From Ferdinandcohnia sp047246645 (GTDB lineage Bacteria > Bacillota > Bacilli > Bacillales > Bacillaceae_L), in NCBI RefSeq assembly GCF_047246645.1, contig NZ_JBFOKR010000016.1:1-64000 (forward strand): a DNA stretch of 64,000 nt, given 5' to 3'. The position numbers were made by a program, and so were the translations under genes. Under the pieces are notes generated by a model that had not been told where the DNA came from, ran no database searches, and worked only from the letters and a program-made list of their open reading frames with translations. Positions 26,291 to 34,759 of the stretch are shown one piece after another (positions within the stretch are counted from its first letter, which is position 1; each line of letters begins with the position of its first letter).

Positions 26291-27100
26291 TTATTGTGAA
26301 TTTTTTATAAGTTTCTTTTCAAGTAACTCGACTCCTTGATACATAAGCGTTGCACATATTGCAATTAATAAGAGACTCAGGAAGATGAGCGTAAAATTGA
26401 AAACTTGGAAACCATAAATGATTAGGTATCCTAACCCTTGTTTTGAGACAAGGAATTCCCCAACGATTACCCCGACCCATGACAATCCAACGTTAACCTT
26501 CAGTGTTGAAATAATTGTTGGAAATGATGAGGGAAGAATAGCCTCACGAAATATCTGCTTTCGATTCGCACCAAAAGTCTGCATAACTTTAACATAGTTG
26601 TAATCAACTTCCTTAAAAGATGTGTAAACAACGATGGTTGTTATAATAACAGATATGATTGCCCCCATGGCTATGATCGAAATATATCCTGTACCCAGTG
26701 CTACAATTAAAATAGGGCCAAGTGCAACCTTAGGCATTGCGTTTAAAACGACTAAGTAGGGATCTAGTATGTTTGAGATTCGTTCAGACCACCATAATAC
26801 CGCTGCAAAAATGGCACCTAGTAATGTACCTAAAATAAAACCCAAGACTGTTTCGAACAGTGTTACAGCAAGGTTATTTAATAATGTTCCATCTTGGACT
26901 TTATCTAAAAATAAGGCCCATATTTTTGATGGAGCACTAAAAATAAGTGGGTCTATCCAATGGTTTCTACTTGCTAGTTCCCAAAGACCAAAGAAAACAA
27001 GGAAAATGAGGATTTGATAAAATCGGACCAGCCGCTTCTCTTTTTTGATGGCATGTAAATAATCATTATGAAGTTTGCTAATGTTCAGAGGTTGTTTCAA
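26291..27100 (-). CDS. ytlD: ABC transporter permease (SsuC/ThiX type)
   Basis: 269 aa with about six transmembrane helices and the permease EAA loop (VMQTFGANRKQIFREAILPSSFPTIISTLKVNVGLSW). Belongs to the nitrate/sulfonate/taurine/pyrimidine-precursor family. TTG start lies 23 bases inside the ATPase gene, where ggaaggag serves as its ribosome site, so translation is coupled. Partner of the ATPase and lipoprotein genes that follow upstream; the substrate is unknown. Confidence 0.9.
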   Translation of the reverse strand: MKQPLNISKLHNDYLHAIKKEKRLVRFYQILIFLVFFGLWELASRNHWIDPLIFSAPSKIWALFLDKVQDGTLLNNLAVTLFETVLGFILGTLLGAIFAAVLWWSERISNILDPYLVVLNAMPKVALGPILIVALGTGYISIIAMGAIISVIITTIVVYTSFKEVDYNYVKVMQTFGANRKQIFREAILPSSFPTIISTLKVNVGLSWVGVIVGEFLVSKQGLGYLIIYGFQVFNFTLIFLSLLLIAICATLMYQGVELLEKKLIKNSQ

Positions 27101-27857
27101 GCATATCTAACTCCTTCCATATTTCCTGAAATAGGTCCGAGTAGTTGGAATCCTGACGAGCATCAAAAGGTGTTTGATTCTTTAGAATTTCTGGAACCTC
27201 AAAGACTTTTGCGATTTTACCTGGACCCTTTGATAGCAAAAAGATTCGATCACTCATTGCAATTGCCTCTCCGATATCATGTGTGACGAGAATAGCTGTT
27301 TTTTTATATTCCTTTAATGTTTCAGATACCAGATCCTCTAATTTTAACTTTGTTTGAAAATCTAAAGCGGAAAACGGTTCATCCAATAGTAATATTTTTG
27401 GGTTAGTAGCAAGTGTACGAACAAGAGCTGCTCTCTGTCTCATTCCACCTGATAATTGTTTTGGATAGGACTTTTCCACGCCTTTTAATCCTATTTCTTC
27501 AAGTAGAGAAAGCGCATTTTTCGTAGATTGCTCATTGACTTGGTTCATGATTTGGAGGCCAACCAGGATATTCTCTTCAATCGTTTTCCAAGGAAAAAGG
27601 TAGTCTTGTTGAAGCATATAGCCGATGTCCTTTTTGGCTCTATCGATTGGCTTTCCCTCAATAGTTACTTCTCCTGTAGTAGGAGTAAGTAACCCTGCGA
27701 TGATGGAAAGCAAAGTTGTTTTACCGCACCCACTTGGGCCGAGAAGAGAGATGAATTCTCCCTCCTCGATTGTGAGTGATATATTTTCAAGTGCTATTGT
27801 TGTAGAATCTTTTGTAAAATAAACGTGATCTAAATCTTTTACGGACAAAAAGCTCAT
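27078..27857 (-). CDS. ytlC: ABC transporter ATP-binding protein (SsuB type)
   Basis: 259 aa. Walker A GPSGCGKTT, Q loop MLQQDYLF, signature LSGGMRQR, Walker B ILLLDEPFSALD and switch His in VTHDIGEA. The C-terminal part is short, without a regulatory domain. Energises the importer formed with the permease and the binding lipoprotein on either side. Confidence 0.95.
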   Translation of the reverse strand: MSFLSVKDLDHVYFTKDSTTIALENISLTIEEGEFISLLGPSGCGKTTLLSIIAGLLTPTTGEVTIEGKPIDRAKKDIGYMLQQDYLFPWKTIEENILVGLQIMNQVNEQSTKNALSLLEEIGLKGVEKSYPKQLSGGMRQRAALVRTLATNPKILLLDEPFSALDFQTKLKLEDLVSETLKEYKKTAILVTHDIGEAIAMSDRIFLLSKGPGKIAKVFEVPEILKNQTPFDARQDSNYSDLFQEIWKELDMLETTSEH

Positions 27858-27867
27858 AGTAACACTC

Positions 27868-28851
27868 CTATTTGGAAATTACTTTTTCAGCAATACTTGT
27901 ATTTACAAGTGTTTCATAGTCAATTCTCTTAGGTAATTCACCAGATTCATCCATAATATCCTGTAAGTTATTCCAAGCTTCTTCACTTAGTACAGGGTCG
28001 GTAGCATATGAGCCTTGACTCTTATAACGATTAACGGATGAGGTAATTAGATCTAGTGGAGTATCCGGGAAAAATTCCTGGATTGATTCAGCGATTTCTT
28101 CTGCACTATGTGAATCAACCCACTGCTGTGCTTTATAAACAGCGCGAGTGAATTTTTCAATAGCTTCTTCGTCATCTTCGATAGTGCTTTGTTTCGTCAT
28201 AAAAGTTGTATAAGGTACACGACCAGACTCTTCACCAAATGAAGCTACAATATAGCCACGGCCTTCCTTTTCAAATAGACTGGCAGTTGGTTCAAACAAT
28301 TGAACAAATTCACCTGTACCAGATGCGAAGGCACTAGAAATATTAGCGAAATCTATATTTTGAATCAGATTTAGGTCGGCTTGTGGATCAATATCATGCT
28401 TTTTTAACACAAATTCACCAACCATTTGCGGCATGCCACCTTTACGCTGACCAAGGAAGGTACTGTCTTTTAATTGGTCCCAACTGAAATTTTCAATGTT
28501 TTCCCTTGCAACTAAAAAAGTACCGTCCGTTTGTGTAAGAGCTGCAAAGTTGATGACAGGGTCGGTTGAACCTTGTGCTTCTACATAAATGGATGTTTCC
28601 GAACCTACCAATGCAATGTCAGCTCCATCCGAAATAAGAGCAGTCATTGTCTTATCCCCACCAGGAACTGTTGTCAATTCAATCTCTAATCCTTCTTCTT
28701 CAAAGAAGCCTTCAGTAATCGCAACATACTGTGGTGCGTAAAAAACAGAACGGGTAACTTCAGCTACACGTAAAGTCTGTACTTGCTCATTATTACAAGC
28801 CGCAAGTGGGATAATAAGTAATAGAACAAGCATGCTAACTAAATAACGCAT
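27868..28851 (-). CDS. ytlA: ABC transporter substrate-binding lipoprotein (SsuA/ThiY-like)
   Basis: 327 aa. Signal peptide with lipobox IPLAAC. NMT1/SsuA-like periplasmic-binding fold: LRVAEVTRSVFYAPQYVAITEGFFEEEGLEIELTTVPGGD, then ALISDGADIALVG. Such proteins bind sulfonates, nitrate or thiamine/pyrimidine precursors. No thiamine or sulfur riboswitch was found upstream, so the ligand stays open. The ATG follows aaggagg; a 25-codon upstream extension has no ribosome site and is not signal-like. First gene of ytlA-C-D. Confidence 0.92.
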   Translation of the reverse strand: MRYLVSMLVLLLIIPLAACNNEQVQTLRVAEVTRSVFYAPQYVAITEGFFEEEGLEIELTTVPGGDKTMTALISDGADIALVGSETSIYVEAQGSTDPVINFAALTQTDGTFLVARENIENFSWDQLKDSTFLGQRKGGMPQMVGEFVLKKHDIDPQADLNLIQNIDFANISSAFASGTGEFVQLFEPTASLFEKEGRGYIVASFGEESGRVPYTTFMTKQSTIEDDEEAIEKFTRAVYKAQQWVDSHSAEEIAESIQEFFPDTPLDLITSSVNRYKSQGSYATDPVLSEEAWNNLQDIMDESGELPKRIDYETLVNTSIAEKVISK

Positions 28852-28974
28852 GTAGTCATTCCTCCTTGACAGGTTTTCTGTCGAATAGTAATTTTTATCC
28901 CGGTGTAATCGTCCGGAAAACTCCATAGCAGGAACATGAAGACGTATAGGAGAGAGATAACGGACGCTAACACC

Positions 28975-29040
28975 CCGATTGGTTTAACTAACAATCAGTG
29001 GGGATAAAAAACCCCCACTGATTGAAGTTTCACTTTATCT
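28975..29040. repeat. Dispersed intergenic repeat, family AACTAACAATCAGTG, copy A
   Basis: Shares ccgatt-ggtttaactaacaatcagtg and tgattgaagtttcactttatct with 38130-38179. In this copy the two halves are joined by a hairpin AATCAGTGGGG ... CCCCACTGATT. It sits between the divergent ytlA and ytmA genes, so it is not a needed terminator. Likely a small mobile or miniature element. Confidence 0.65.
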
Positions 29041-29157
29041 AAGATAGAGTATGAAACGTGACAAAAATGTGTGAATGCCTATTTTTTAAAAGCTGTTATG
29101 CACTACATGTTTAAAAAATAGGAAATATGAAATAGGTTGATTGAAAGGGTTGTCGAA

Positions 29158-29949
29158 ATGATTGATGGAATGATAATCGAAAAACAGCGTTTCCCTTCAC
29201 CAAACCCTGCCATTAATTTGTATTTGGTTACATATTGTAGTAAAGGGTTAAAAGTGAAAGGGTTTCTTGCAGAACCCAAGGCTGAGGGACACTATGATGG
29301 TTTTTTATATCTTCGTGGTGGTATAAAAAATGTAGGCAAAGTAAGGATAGGCAGAATTATTCAATTTGCTTCTGAAGGATTCGTTGTAATGGCTCCATTT
29401 TACCGGGGAAATCAAGGAGGAGAAGGTAACGAGGATTTTGCAGGAAAAGATCGTTATGACGCTTTTTCAGCATATAAGGTTCTAGAACAACATGAAAAAG
29501 TAAATCCAAAAAGAATTCATATTTTCGGTTTCTCGCGTGGAGGAGTAATGGCCTTACTTACTGCAATTCATCATCCAAAAGCATGTTCCATTGTCTCTTG
29601 GGGTGGGGTGAGTGATTTAAGCTTAACTTATGTAGAAAGAAATGACTTACGCAAAATGATGAAAAGAGTAATTGGGGGAACTCCAACAAAATATCCCGAG
29701 CGGTATCGTTGGCGAACACCTTTATACAATCTAGAAGAACTTGAGGCACCTTTGCTTATTATTCATGGAGAAAAAGATAAAAATGTTTCGGTTGAGCATT
29801 CGTATCGTCTTGAAAAAAGGGTCAAAGAGTTAGGAAAGTATGTAGATAGCTGGTATTACCCTGAATTTACACATTATTTTCCGCCAGCTGAGAATCGAGT
29901 TACTGTTAAAAGGTTAACTGAGTGGATGAAATCAAGACCTACTAAATAA
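29158..29949 (+). CDS. ytmA: YtmA-like alpha/beta hydrolase (S9-type)
   Basis: 263 aa. Prolyl-oligopeptidase-like hydrolase fold: FLYLRGGIKNVGKVR, PFYRGNQGGEGNEDFAG, nucleophile elbow GFSRGG, HGEKDKNVS near the acid, and the closing His in FTHYFPP. Matches B. subtilis YtmA along its length. Substrate unknown. Start chosen 9 bases after aaaggg; other in-frame starts at 29137 (TTG) and 29170 exist. Followed after 16 bases by ytmB. Confidence 0.9.
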   Translation: MIDGMIIEKQRFPSPNPAINLYLVTYCSKGLKVKGFLAEPKAEGHYDGFLYLRGGIKNVGKVRIGRIIQFASEGFVVMAPFYRGNQGGEGNEDFAGKDRYDAFSAYKVLEQHEKVNPKRIHIFGFSRGGVMALLTAIHHPKACSIVSWGGVSDLSLTYVERNDLRKMMKRVIGGTPTKYPERYRWRTPLYNLEELEAPLLIIHGEKDKNVSVEHSYRLEKRVKELGKYVDSWYYPEFTHYFPPAENRVTVKRLTEWMKSRPTK

Positions 29950-29965
29950 TGAGGGGGAACCAAAA

Positions 29966-30208
29966 GTGGGAATGCCATTCGAATTAAACACTATGATTGT
30001 TACAAAAGGCAGGGAAGAGAGAGTGAAAGACAATCTTTTTACTCTAATCAAAGATGGTTATCGACTATATCCAATAGACATTCCTTTAGAGGTAAGACGA
30101 ACAAAAGATAGCGAGTCTATTGGGGATGCCATTATAAAAAAGATTACACTAGAAGATGATAAAACAACTATTACATACGAACTGCAATCCCTGAATTCTA
30201 TAAATTAA
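29966..30208 (+). CDS. ytmB: YtmB family protein (DUF2584)
   Basis: 80 aa with the DUF2584 pattern: ELNTMIVTKGRE, KDGYRLYPIDIPLEVRRTKDSE and ITLEDDKTTITYELQSL. Function unknown; small beta-rich protein. GTG start 8 bases after gaggggg. Co-transcribed with ytmA and followed by a terminator, as in B. subtilis. Confidence 0.88.
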   Translation: MGMPFELNTMIVTKGREERVKDNLFTLIKDGYRLYPIDIPLEVRRTKDSESIGDAIIKKITLEDDKTTITYELQSLNSIN

Positions 30209-30240
30209 AAACCTCGAGAGGGAAACTCTCGAGGTTTTAT
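30206..30240. terminator. Bidirectional terminator between ytmB and pckA
   Basis: AAAACCTCGAGAG, loop ggaaa, CTCTCGAGGTTTT; serves both converging genes. Confidence 0.93.
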
Positions 30241-30245
30241 CCTGC

Positions 30246-31835
30246 TTATATTCTTGGACCACCTAATAATTCAATTTCCTTAGGAACATTAGAGAATTTT
30301 TTAAAGTTCTCTTTAAATTTAAGTGCAAGTTCCTTTGCTTTCACATAATATGCACTTTGATCGGCCCATGTTTTAGAAGGTTGTAAAACATCATCTGGAA
30401 CTCCAGCAATATGAATTGGAATTTCTAAACCAAATATATCATTTTTTACCGTTTCGACGTTGTTCAATTCGCCTTCTAAAGCAGCTTGCACCATTGCACG
30501 TGTGTAGCTTAACTTCATACGGTTTCCAACACCGTATTCTCCACCAGTCCAACCGGTATTTACAAGGAATACTTGCACATTGTGTTCATCAATTTTTTTA
30601 CCAAGCATCTCAGCATATACAGTTGCAGGAAGTGGTAGGAATGGTGAACCAAAACATGTTGAAAAAGTTGCTTGAGGAGATGTTACTCCACGCTCTGTTC
30701 CAGCGAGTTTACTTGTATAACCACTTAAGAAATGGTACATTGCTTGTTCTTTTGTTAATTTGCTAATCGGTGGTAATACTCCAAAAGCATCAGCAGTTAA
30801 AAATACAATTGTGTTCGGGTGACCAGCAATACTAGGAACAACAATATTGTCGATATTCTCAATTTGGTATGCTGCTCTTGTATTTTCAGTAAGTGAGCCA
30901 TCATCATAATCAGCAATTCTGGATTCCTCATCAACAACCACATTTTCAAGGACCGATCCAAAACGAATTGCATCAAAAATCTGTGGTTCTTTCTCCCGTG
31001 ATAAATTGATACATTTCGCGTAGCAACCACCCTCGATATTAAAGACACCTGAGTTAGACCAACCGTGTTCATCATCGCCGATCAATCGACGCTTAGGGTC
31101 AGCTGATAGAGTTGTTTTTCCAGTGCCTGATAGGCCGAAAAATAAGGCTACATCCCCTTCTTGGCCAACATTCGCCGAGCAGTGCATAGATAAAATATTA
31201 GCTTCAGGCAGAACAAAGTTCATTACTGAAAAAATTGATTTTTTAATTTCTCCAGCATATTCTGTACCACCAATTAAAACAGTGCGTTTTTCAAATGAGA
31301 TAATGATGAATGTCTCAGAATGAGTACCATCAACAGCAGGGTCAGCTTTAAAATTAGGAGCATTTATTACAGTAAATTCCGGCTTGTGATTCTCTAAATC
31401 CTCCTCAGTAGGGCGAATGAAAAGTTGCTGAGCAAATAAATTATGCCAAGCAAATTCATTAATGACTTGAATTGGCATACGTACCTTTTTGTCAGCACCT
31501 GCATATCCATTGAATACAAAGACTTCGTTTTGCTCTTTTAGATAGGTAAGTACTTTTGTGTAAAGTTTTTCAAAGGTTGCTTCAGAAATAGGTTGATTGA
31601 CTTTTCCCCAGTCAATTTTATCTTTTGTAGAAGCTTCTTCTACAATATATTTATCTTCTGGTGATCTACCTGTATATTTTCCTGTAGTCGCACGTACAGC
31701 ACCAGTCGAAGTAAGAATTCCCTCTTTTCTAGCTAGTACTTTTTCGACTAATACCGAGACAGAGAGATCATGAAGTACGTTATTTCCATTCACTAATTCC
31801 ATTAGCTGCTCACTTGAAACTTCAACTGAATTCAT
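30246..31835 (-). CDS. pckA: ATP-dependent phosphoenolpyruvate carboxykinase
   Basis: 529 aa, near family length. Gluconeogenic conversion of oxaloacetate and ATP to PEP. Kinase-1a loop GLSGTGKTTLSAD, kinase-2 GDDEHGW, substrate region GRSPEDKYIV, and NTGWTGGEYGVG are all present. The start MNSVEVS fits the B. subtilis start and has aaagga about 10 bases upstream; the ATG four codons earlier overlaps that site. In B. subtilis CcpN represses pckA on glucose; no operator could be assigned here. Confidence 0.98.
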   Translation of the reverse strand: MNSVEVSSEQLMELVNGNNVLHDLSVSVLVEKVLARKEGILTSTGAVRATTGKYTGRSPEDKYIVEEASTKDKIDWGKVNQPISEATFEKLYTKVLTYLKEQNEVFVFNGYAGADKKVRMPIQVINEFAWHNLFAQQLFIRPTEEDLENHKPEFTVINAPNFKADPAVDGTHSETFIIISFEKRTVLIGGTEYAGEIKKSIFSVMNFVLPEANILSMHCSANVGQEGDVALFFGLSGTGKTTLSADPKRRLIGDDEHGWSNSGVFNIEGGCYAKCINLSREKEPQIFDAIRFGSVLENVVVDEESRIADYDDGSLTENTRAAYQIENIDNIVVPSIAGHPNTIVFLTADAFGVLPPISKLTKEQAMYHFLSGYTSKLAGTERGVTSPQATFSTCFGSPFLPLPATVYAEMLGKKIDEHNVQVFLVNTGWTGGEYGVGNRMKLSYTRAMVQAALEGELNNVETVKNDIFGLEIPIHIAGVPDDVLQPSKTWADQSAYYVKAKELALKFKENFKKFSNVPKEIELLGGPRI

Positions 31836-31884
31836 GAAAAAAACCATCCTTTATCTAAATATTATTATCATTCGAATTATAATT

Positions 31885-31912
31885 AGTATAACACATTAAT
31901 TCAATTAGTCTA
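31885..31912 (-). promoter_or_regulatory. Promoter of pckA
   Basis: On the minus strand TAGACT, 16-base spacer, TATACT, about 50 bases before the start codon. Confidence 0.65.
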
Positions 31913-32117
31913 TACTATTTAACGTATTTTACGTAACTTATCTCCAAAGTGTACCAACCAATTTAAAAAACTATGATTTCATGCACTTTATGTAAAGATA
32001 AAAAAAGTAAGCGCTTTAAAATTATAGGTAAAAATAGTAATTTAAACAAGAATAAAAGCTAGATTTTTATTTTAAAAGTACTGATCATATTTTTTGTTTT
32101 TATTTTCCGTAATATTG

Positions 32118-32147
32118 TTGACAGTAAAAGGTTTACTACGTTATGAT
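32118..32147 (+). promoter_or_regulatory. SigA promoter of the metK leader
   Basis: TTGACA, 18-base spacer, TATGAT, placing transcription start about 10 bases before the SAM riboswitch. Confidence 0.8.
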
Positions 32148-32166
32148 ATGTCATTGAACGGATACT

Positions 32167-32332
32167 CTCTTATCCCGAGCTGGCGGAGGGACAGGCCCAA
32201 TGAAACCCGGCAACCATCACTATGTATACATATAGAAGTAAATTTATGTTTATTCTATACATATAACTTCTTGGTTTTTTAAATAGTGATAAGGTGCTAA
32301 CCTGAGCAAGGCATGACCTTGATCGATAAGAG
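32167..32332 (+). ncRNA. SAM-I riboswitch (S-box) upstream of metK
   Basis: Conserved core ctggcggagggacaggccc, gaaacccggcaacc and ggtgctaa is present. P1 is CTCTTATC with GATAAGAG. When SAM binds, the downstream terminator is expected to form and metK is switched off. The P3 arm is unusually long: ATCACTA / TAGTGAT encloses about 70 bases with a further TATGTATA / TATACATA stem. Confidence 0.95.
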
Positions 32333-32355
32333 TGAAAGGCGAGAATGACAAATTT

Positions 32356-32392
32356 ACCTTTCCTCATTAGCAGGGAAGGTTTTTTATTTCTT
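32356..32392 (+). terminator. Terminator of the SAM riboswitch
   Basis: ACCTTTCC ... GGGAAGGT and a run of six T, 24 bases after aptamer P1. Confidence 0.88.
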
Positions 32393-32673
32393 GATATCAG
32401 GGGCAACTTTTAGAATATCTATCTGTTTGCTTAACTCATACGATGTTACATTCACATATACAATCTTGAAAGTAAATTCAAATTTAATTAGAGAAAAGTT
32501 TGTGTTTGTAATCACTTTTCGTGCACGTTAGGTCAGCCGCAAAGTGTTTTACTGTACGTGAATACAGGATAAAAAATCAAAATGTAACAATACTAAGGGA
32601 ATGAGTACCGTATCAAAAAGAAAGTCAGAAATTGAGTACACTCGATGTTCTGAATGTAAAAGGAGGAAGCGTT

Positions 32674-33873
32674 GTGACAACTAGACGCCGATTATTTACT
32701 TCTGAGTCTGTTACAGAGGGTCATCCAGATAAAATTTGTGACCAAATTTCAGATTCTATCTTGGACGCTATTTTAGCTAGTGATGCTAATGCACGCGTAG
32801 CTTGTGAAACTTCTGTAACTACTGGATTAGTTCTTGTAGCAGGAGAAATTACAACTTCTACATATGTAGATATCCCTAAAATTGTACGTGAAACTGTAAG
32901 AGAGATTGGATATACTCGTGCAAAGTATGGATTTGATGCTGAGACTTGTGCAGTTTTAACTTCCATTGATGAGCAATCACCAGATATCGCTATGGGTGTA
33001 GATCAAGCGTTAGAAGCTCGTGAAGGTCAAATGACTGATGAGCAAATTGATGCAATTGGTGCGGGAGACCAAGGTTTGATGTTTGGTTTTGCTTGTAATG
33101 AAACAAAAGAACTAATGCCTTTACCAATTTCTTTAGCTCATAAGCTTGCTCGTCGTTTAACTGAAGTTCGTAAAGAAGAGATTCTTCCATATTTACGTCC
33201 AGACGGTAAAACTCAGGTTACTGTTGAGTATGATGAAAATAACAACCCAGTTAGAATTGATACCATTGTTATTTCTACTCAACATCATCCTGAAATTACA
33301 CTGGAGCAAATTCAGCGTAATCTTAAGGAGCATGTTATTAATCCAGTTGTTCCAAAAGAGCTTATTGATGAAAATACAAAGTACTTTATCAACCCAACAG
33401 GACGTTTTGTAATCGGTGGACCACAAGGGGATGCAGGGCTAACAGGACGTAAAATTATCGTTGATACGTATGGTGGTTATGCACGCCATGGTGGTGGAGC
33501 ATTCTCGGGCAAGGATCCTACAAAAGTAGACCGCTCGGCTGCATATGCTGCACGCTACGTTGCAAAAAATATTGTAGCTGCAGGACTTGCTGATAAGTGT
33601 GAAGTCCAATTAGCATACGCGATTGGAGTGGCTCAACCAGTTTCTATCTCAGTTGATACATTCGGAACTGGAACTGTTTCTGAAGATGTACTAGTTGATT
33701 TAGTACGTGGAAACTTCGACCTTCGTCCAGCAGGGATTATTAAGATGTTAGATCTTCGCCGACCAATCTATAAGCGGACAGCTGCATATGGTCATTTTGG
33801 AAGAAGTGACGTAGATTTACCTTGGGAGCGTACAGACAAAGCTGAAGCTCTAAAACAACAAGCTTCTAATTAA
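32674..33873 (+). CDS. metK: S-adenosylmethionine synthetase
   Basis: 399 aa. Makes SAM from methionine and ATP. Signature motifs: ESVTEGHPDKICDQISD, GAGDQGLMFG, the P-loop-like GGPQGDAGLTGRKIIVDTYGG and GGGAFSGKDPTKVDRS. GTG start 7 bases after aggagg; the frame is open back to a TTG at 32632 without ribosome site. The 280-base gap from the riboswitch terminator holds no other gene. Expression is set by the S-box. Confidence 0.98.
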   Translation: MTTRRRLFTSESVTEGHPDKICDQISDSILDAILASDANARVACETSVTTGLVLVAGEITTSTYVDIPKIVRETVREIGYTRAKYGFDAETCAVLTSIDEQSPDIAMGVDQALEAREGQMTDEQIDAIGAGDQGLMFGFACNETKELMPLPISLAHKLARRLTEVRKEEILPYLRPDGKTQVTVEYDENNNPVRIDTIVISTQHHPEITLEQIQRNLKEHVINPVVPKELIDENTKYFINPTGRFVIGGPQGDAGLTGRKIIVDTYGGYARHGGGAFSGKDPTKVDRSAAYAARYVAKNIVAAGLADKCEVQLAYAIGVAQPVSISVDTFGTGTVSEDVLVDLVRGNFDLRPAGIIKMLDLRRPIYKRTAAYGHFGRSDVDLPWERTDKAEALKQQASN

Positions 33874-33880
33874 GAATTGA

Positions 33881-33906
33881 AGAGCTCGCCTAGTGGCGAG
33901 CTTTTG
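33881..33906 (+). terminator. Terminator of metK
   Basis: AGCTCGCC, loop tagt, GGCGAGCT and TTTTGTT. Confidence 0.88.
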
Positions 33907-33950
33907 TTAAATAATAAAGTATAAAAATTTTAACCGAGTTTTCGGTGTTT

Positions 33951-34118
33951 AGCTCCAGCGCCTAGCCCCTCGAGGTCGCTTCACCCCTCCTGTGGCGGCA
34001 ACACTAAGGAATGCTTCCTGAGGTTAATCCACGCAGGAAAAAAGCTTTGCTTTTTTTCGAGCCTCCTCGTCAGGGTTCCAGCGCTTGTCGGGGCTGACCA
34101 AGGCGCTTGCGCTTTTCT
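33951..34118. repeat. Large intergenic repeat (agctccagcgcctag family), copy 1
   Basis: 168 bases, GC-richer than the surroundings. Ends are inverted: AGCGCCTAGCCCC at the left against GGGGCTgaccaaGGCGCT at the right. The inner 100 bases (33969-34068) match 58546-58645 almost fully. An inner hairpin (gcaggaaaaaagc ... gctttttttcgagcctcctc) is visible. It lies between converging metK and ytoA and its right end abuts the ytoA stop. I have seen this motif family in many Bacillaceae intergenic regions; it is non-coding. Confidence 0.85.
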
Positions 34119-34630
34119 TATTTTTGCAAACTCTTATAAAACTGTCCTTTTTCAACATATTCTCTACGTATTCGGGCCATATCCTTTTTGTCATCATCAT
34201 TTAACTCTCTAATGACCTTAGCGGGACGACCAAATGCAAGTGTATTAGGAGGAATCTTCTTTCCTTGTGGCACAAGACTACCTGCTCCAATAAACGCACC
34301 TTCACCAATTTCAGCGCCATCAAGAATGATAGAGCCCATGCCAATTAGGGCTTCTTTTCGAATGATGGAACTATGTAAAATAACCTGATGACCAATCGTC
34401 ACATCATCTTCTACAATTAATGGGTTATTTGGACTTTGGTGTAAGATTGAGTTATCTTGGATATTAACTCTTTCACCTATTATAGTAGGAGCAACATCTC
34501 CTCTAATCACTGTATTAAACCAAACACTACTTTCTCCTCCAATTATGACATCACCTGTAACTGTTGCGTAGTCAGCAATAAAAACAGAATCTGCAATTTT
34601 CGGAAAGATTCCTTTGTATGGGTAGATCAT
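34118..34630 (-). CDS. ytoA: Gamma-carbonic anhydrase family protein YtoA
   Basis: 170 aa left-handed beta-helix built from hexapeptide repeats (VIIGGESSVWFNTVIRGD, VNIQDNSILHQS, VTIGHQVILHS, ALIGMGSIILDG). Zinc ligands His64, His81 and His86 are present, so carbonic anhydrase or a related Zn/Fe site is possible; many family members show no CO2 activity. ATG with a weak gaaaggaaaa site. Length equals B. subtilis YtoA. Confidence 0.92.
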   Translation of the reverse strand: MIYPYKGIFPKIADSVFIADYATVTGDVIIGGESSVWFNTVIRGDVAPTIIGERVNIQDNSILHQSPNNPLIVEDDVTIGHQVILHSSIIRKEALIGMGSIILDGAEIGEGAFIGAGSLVPQGKKIPPNTLAFGRPAKVIRELNDDDKKDMARIRREYVEKGQFYKSLQK

Positions 34631-34759
34631 ATATCATTTTCCTTTCGTAAAAATTGATATTTACTAAAATTTCATTTAAGGTAAGTGTATCAACTTTCTT
34701 CCTTACCGTAAATTCTATCGACATACCTTTTTTCAGAAAGCAAAAATGAGGTGATTTTC

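Noticed and set aside
28852..28975. Thiamine or sulfur riboswitch upstream of the ytlA-type operon
   Set aside because: Short hairpins exist, but no TPP, SAM or T-box consensus was found on the minus strand.
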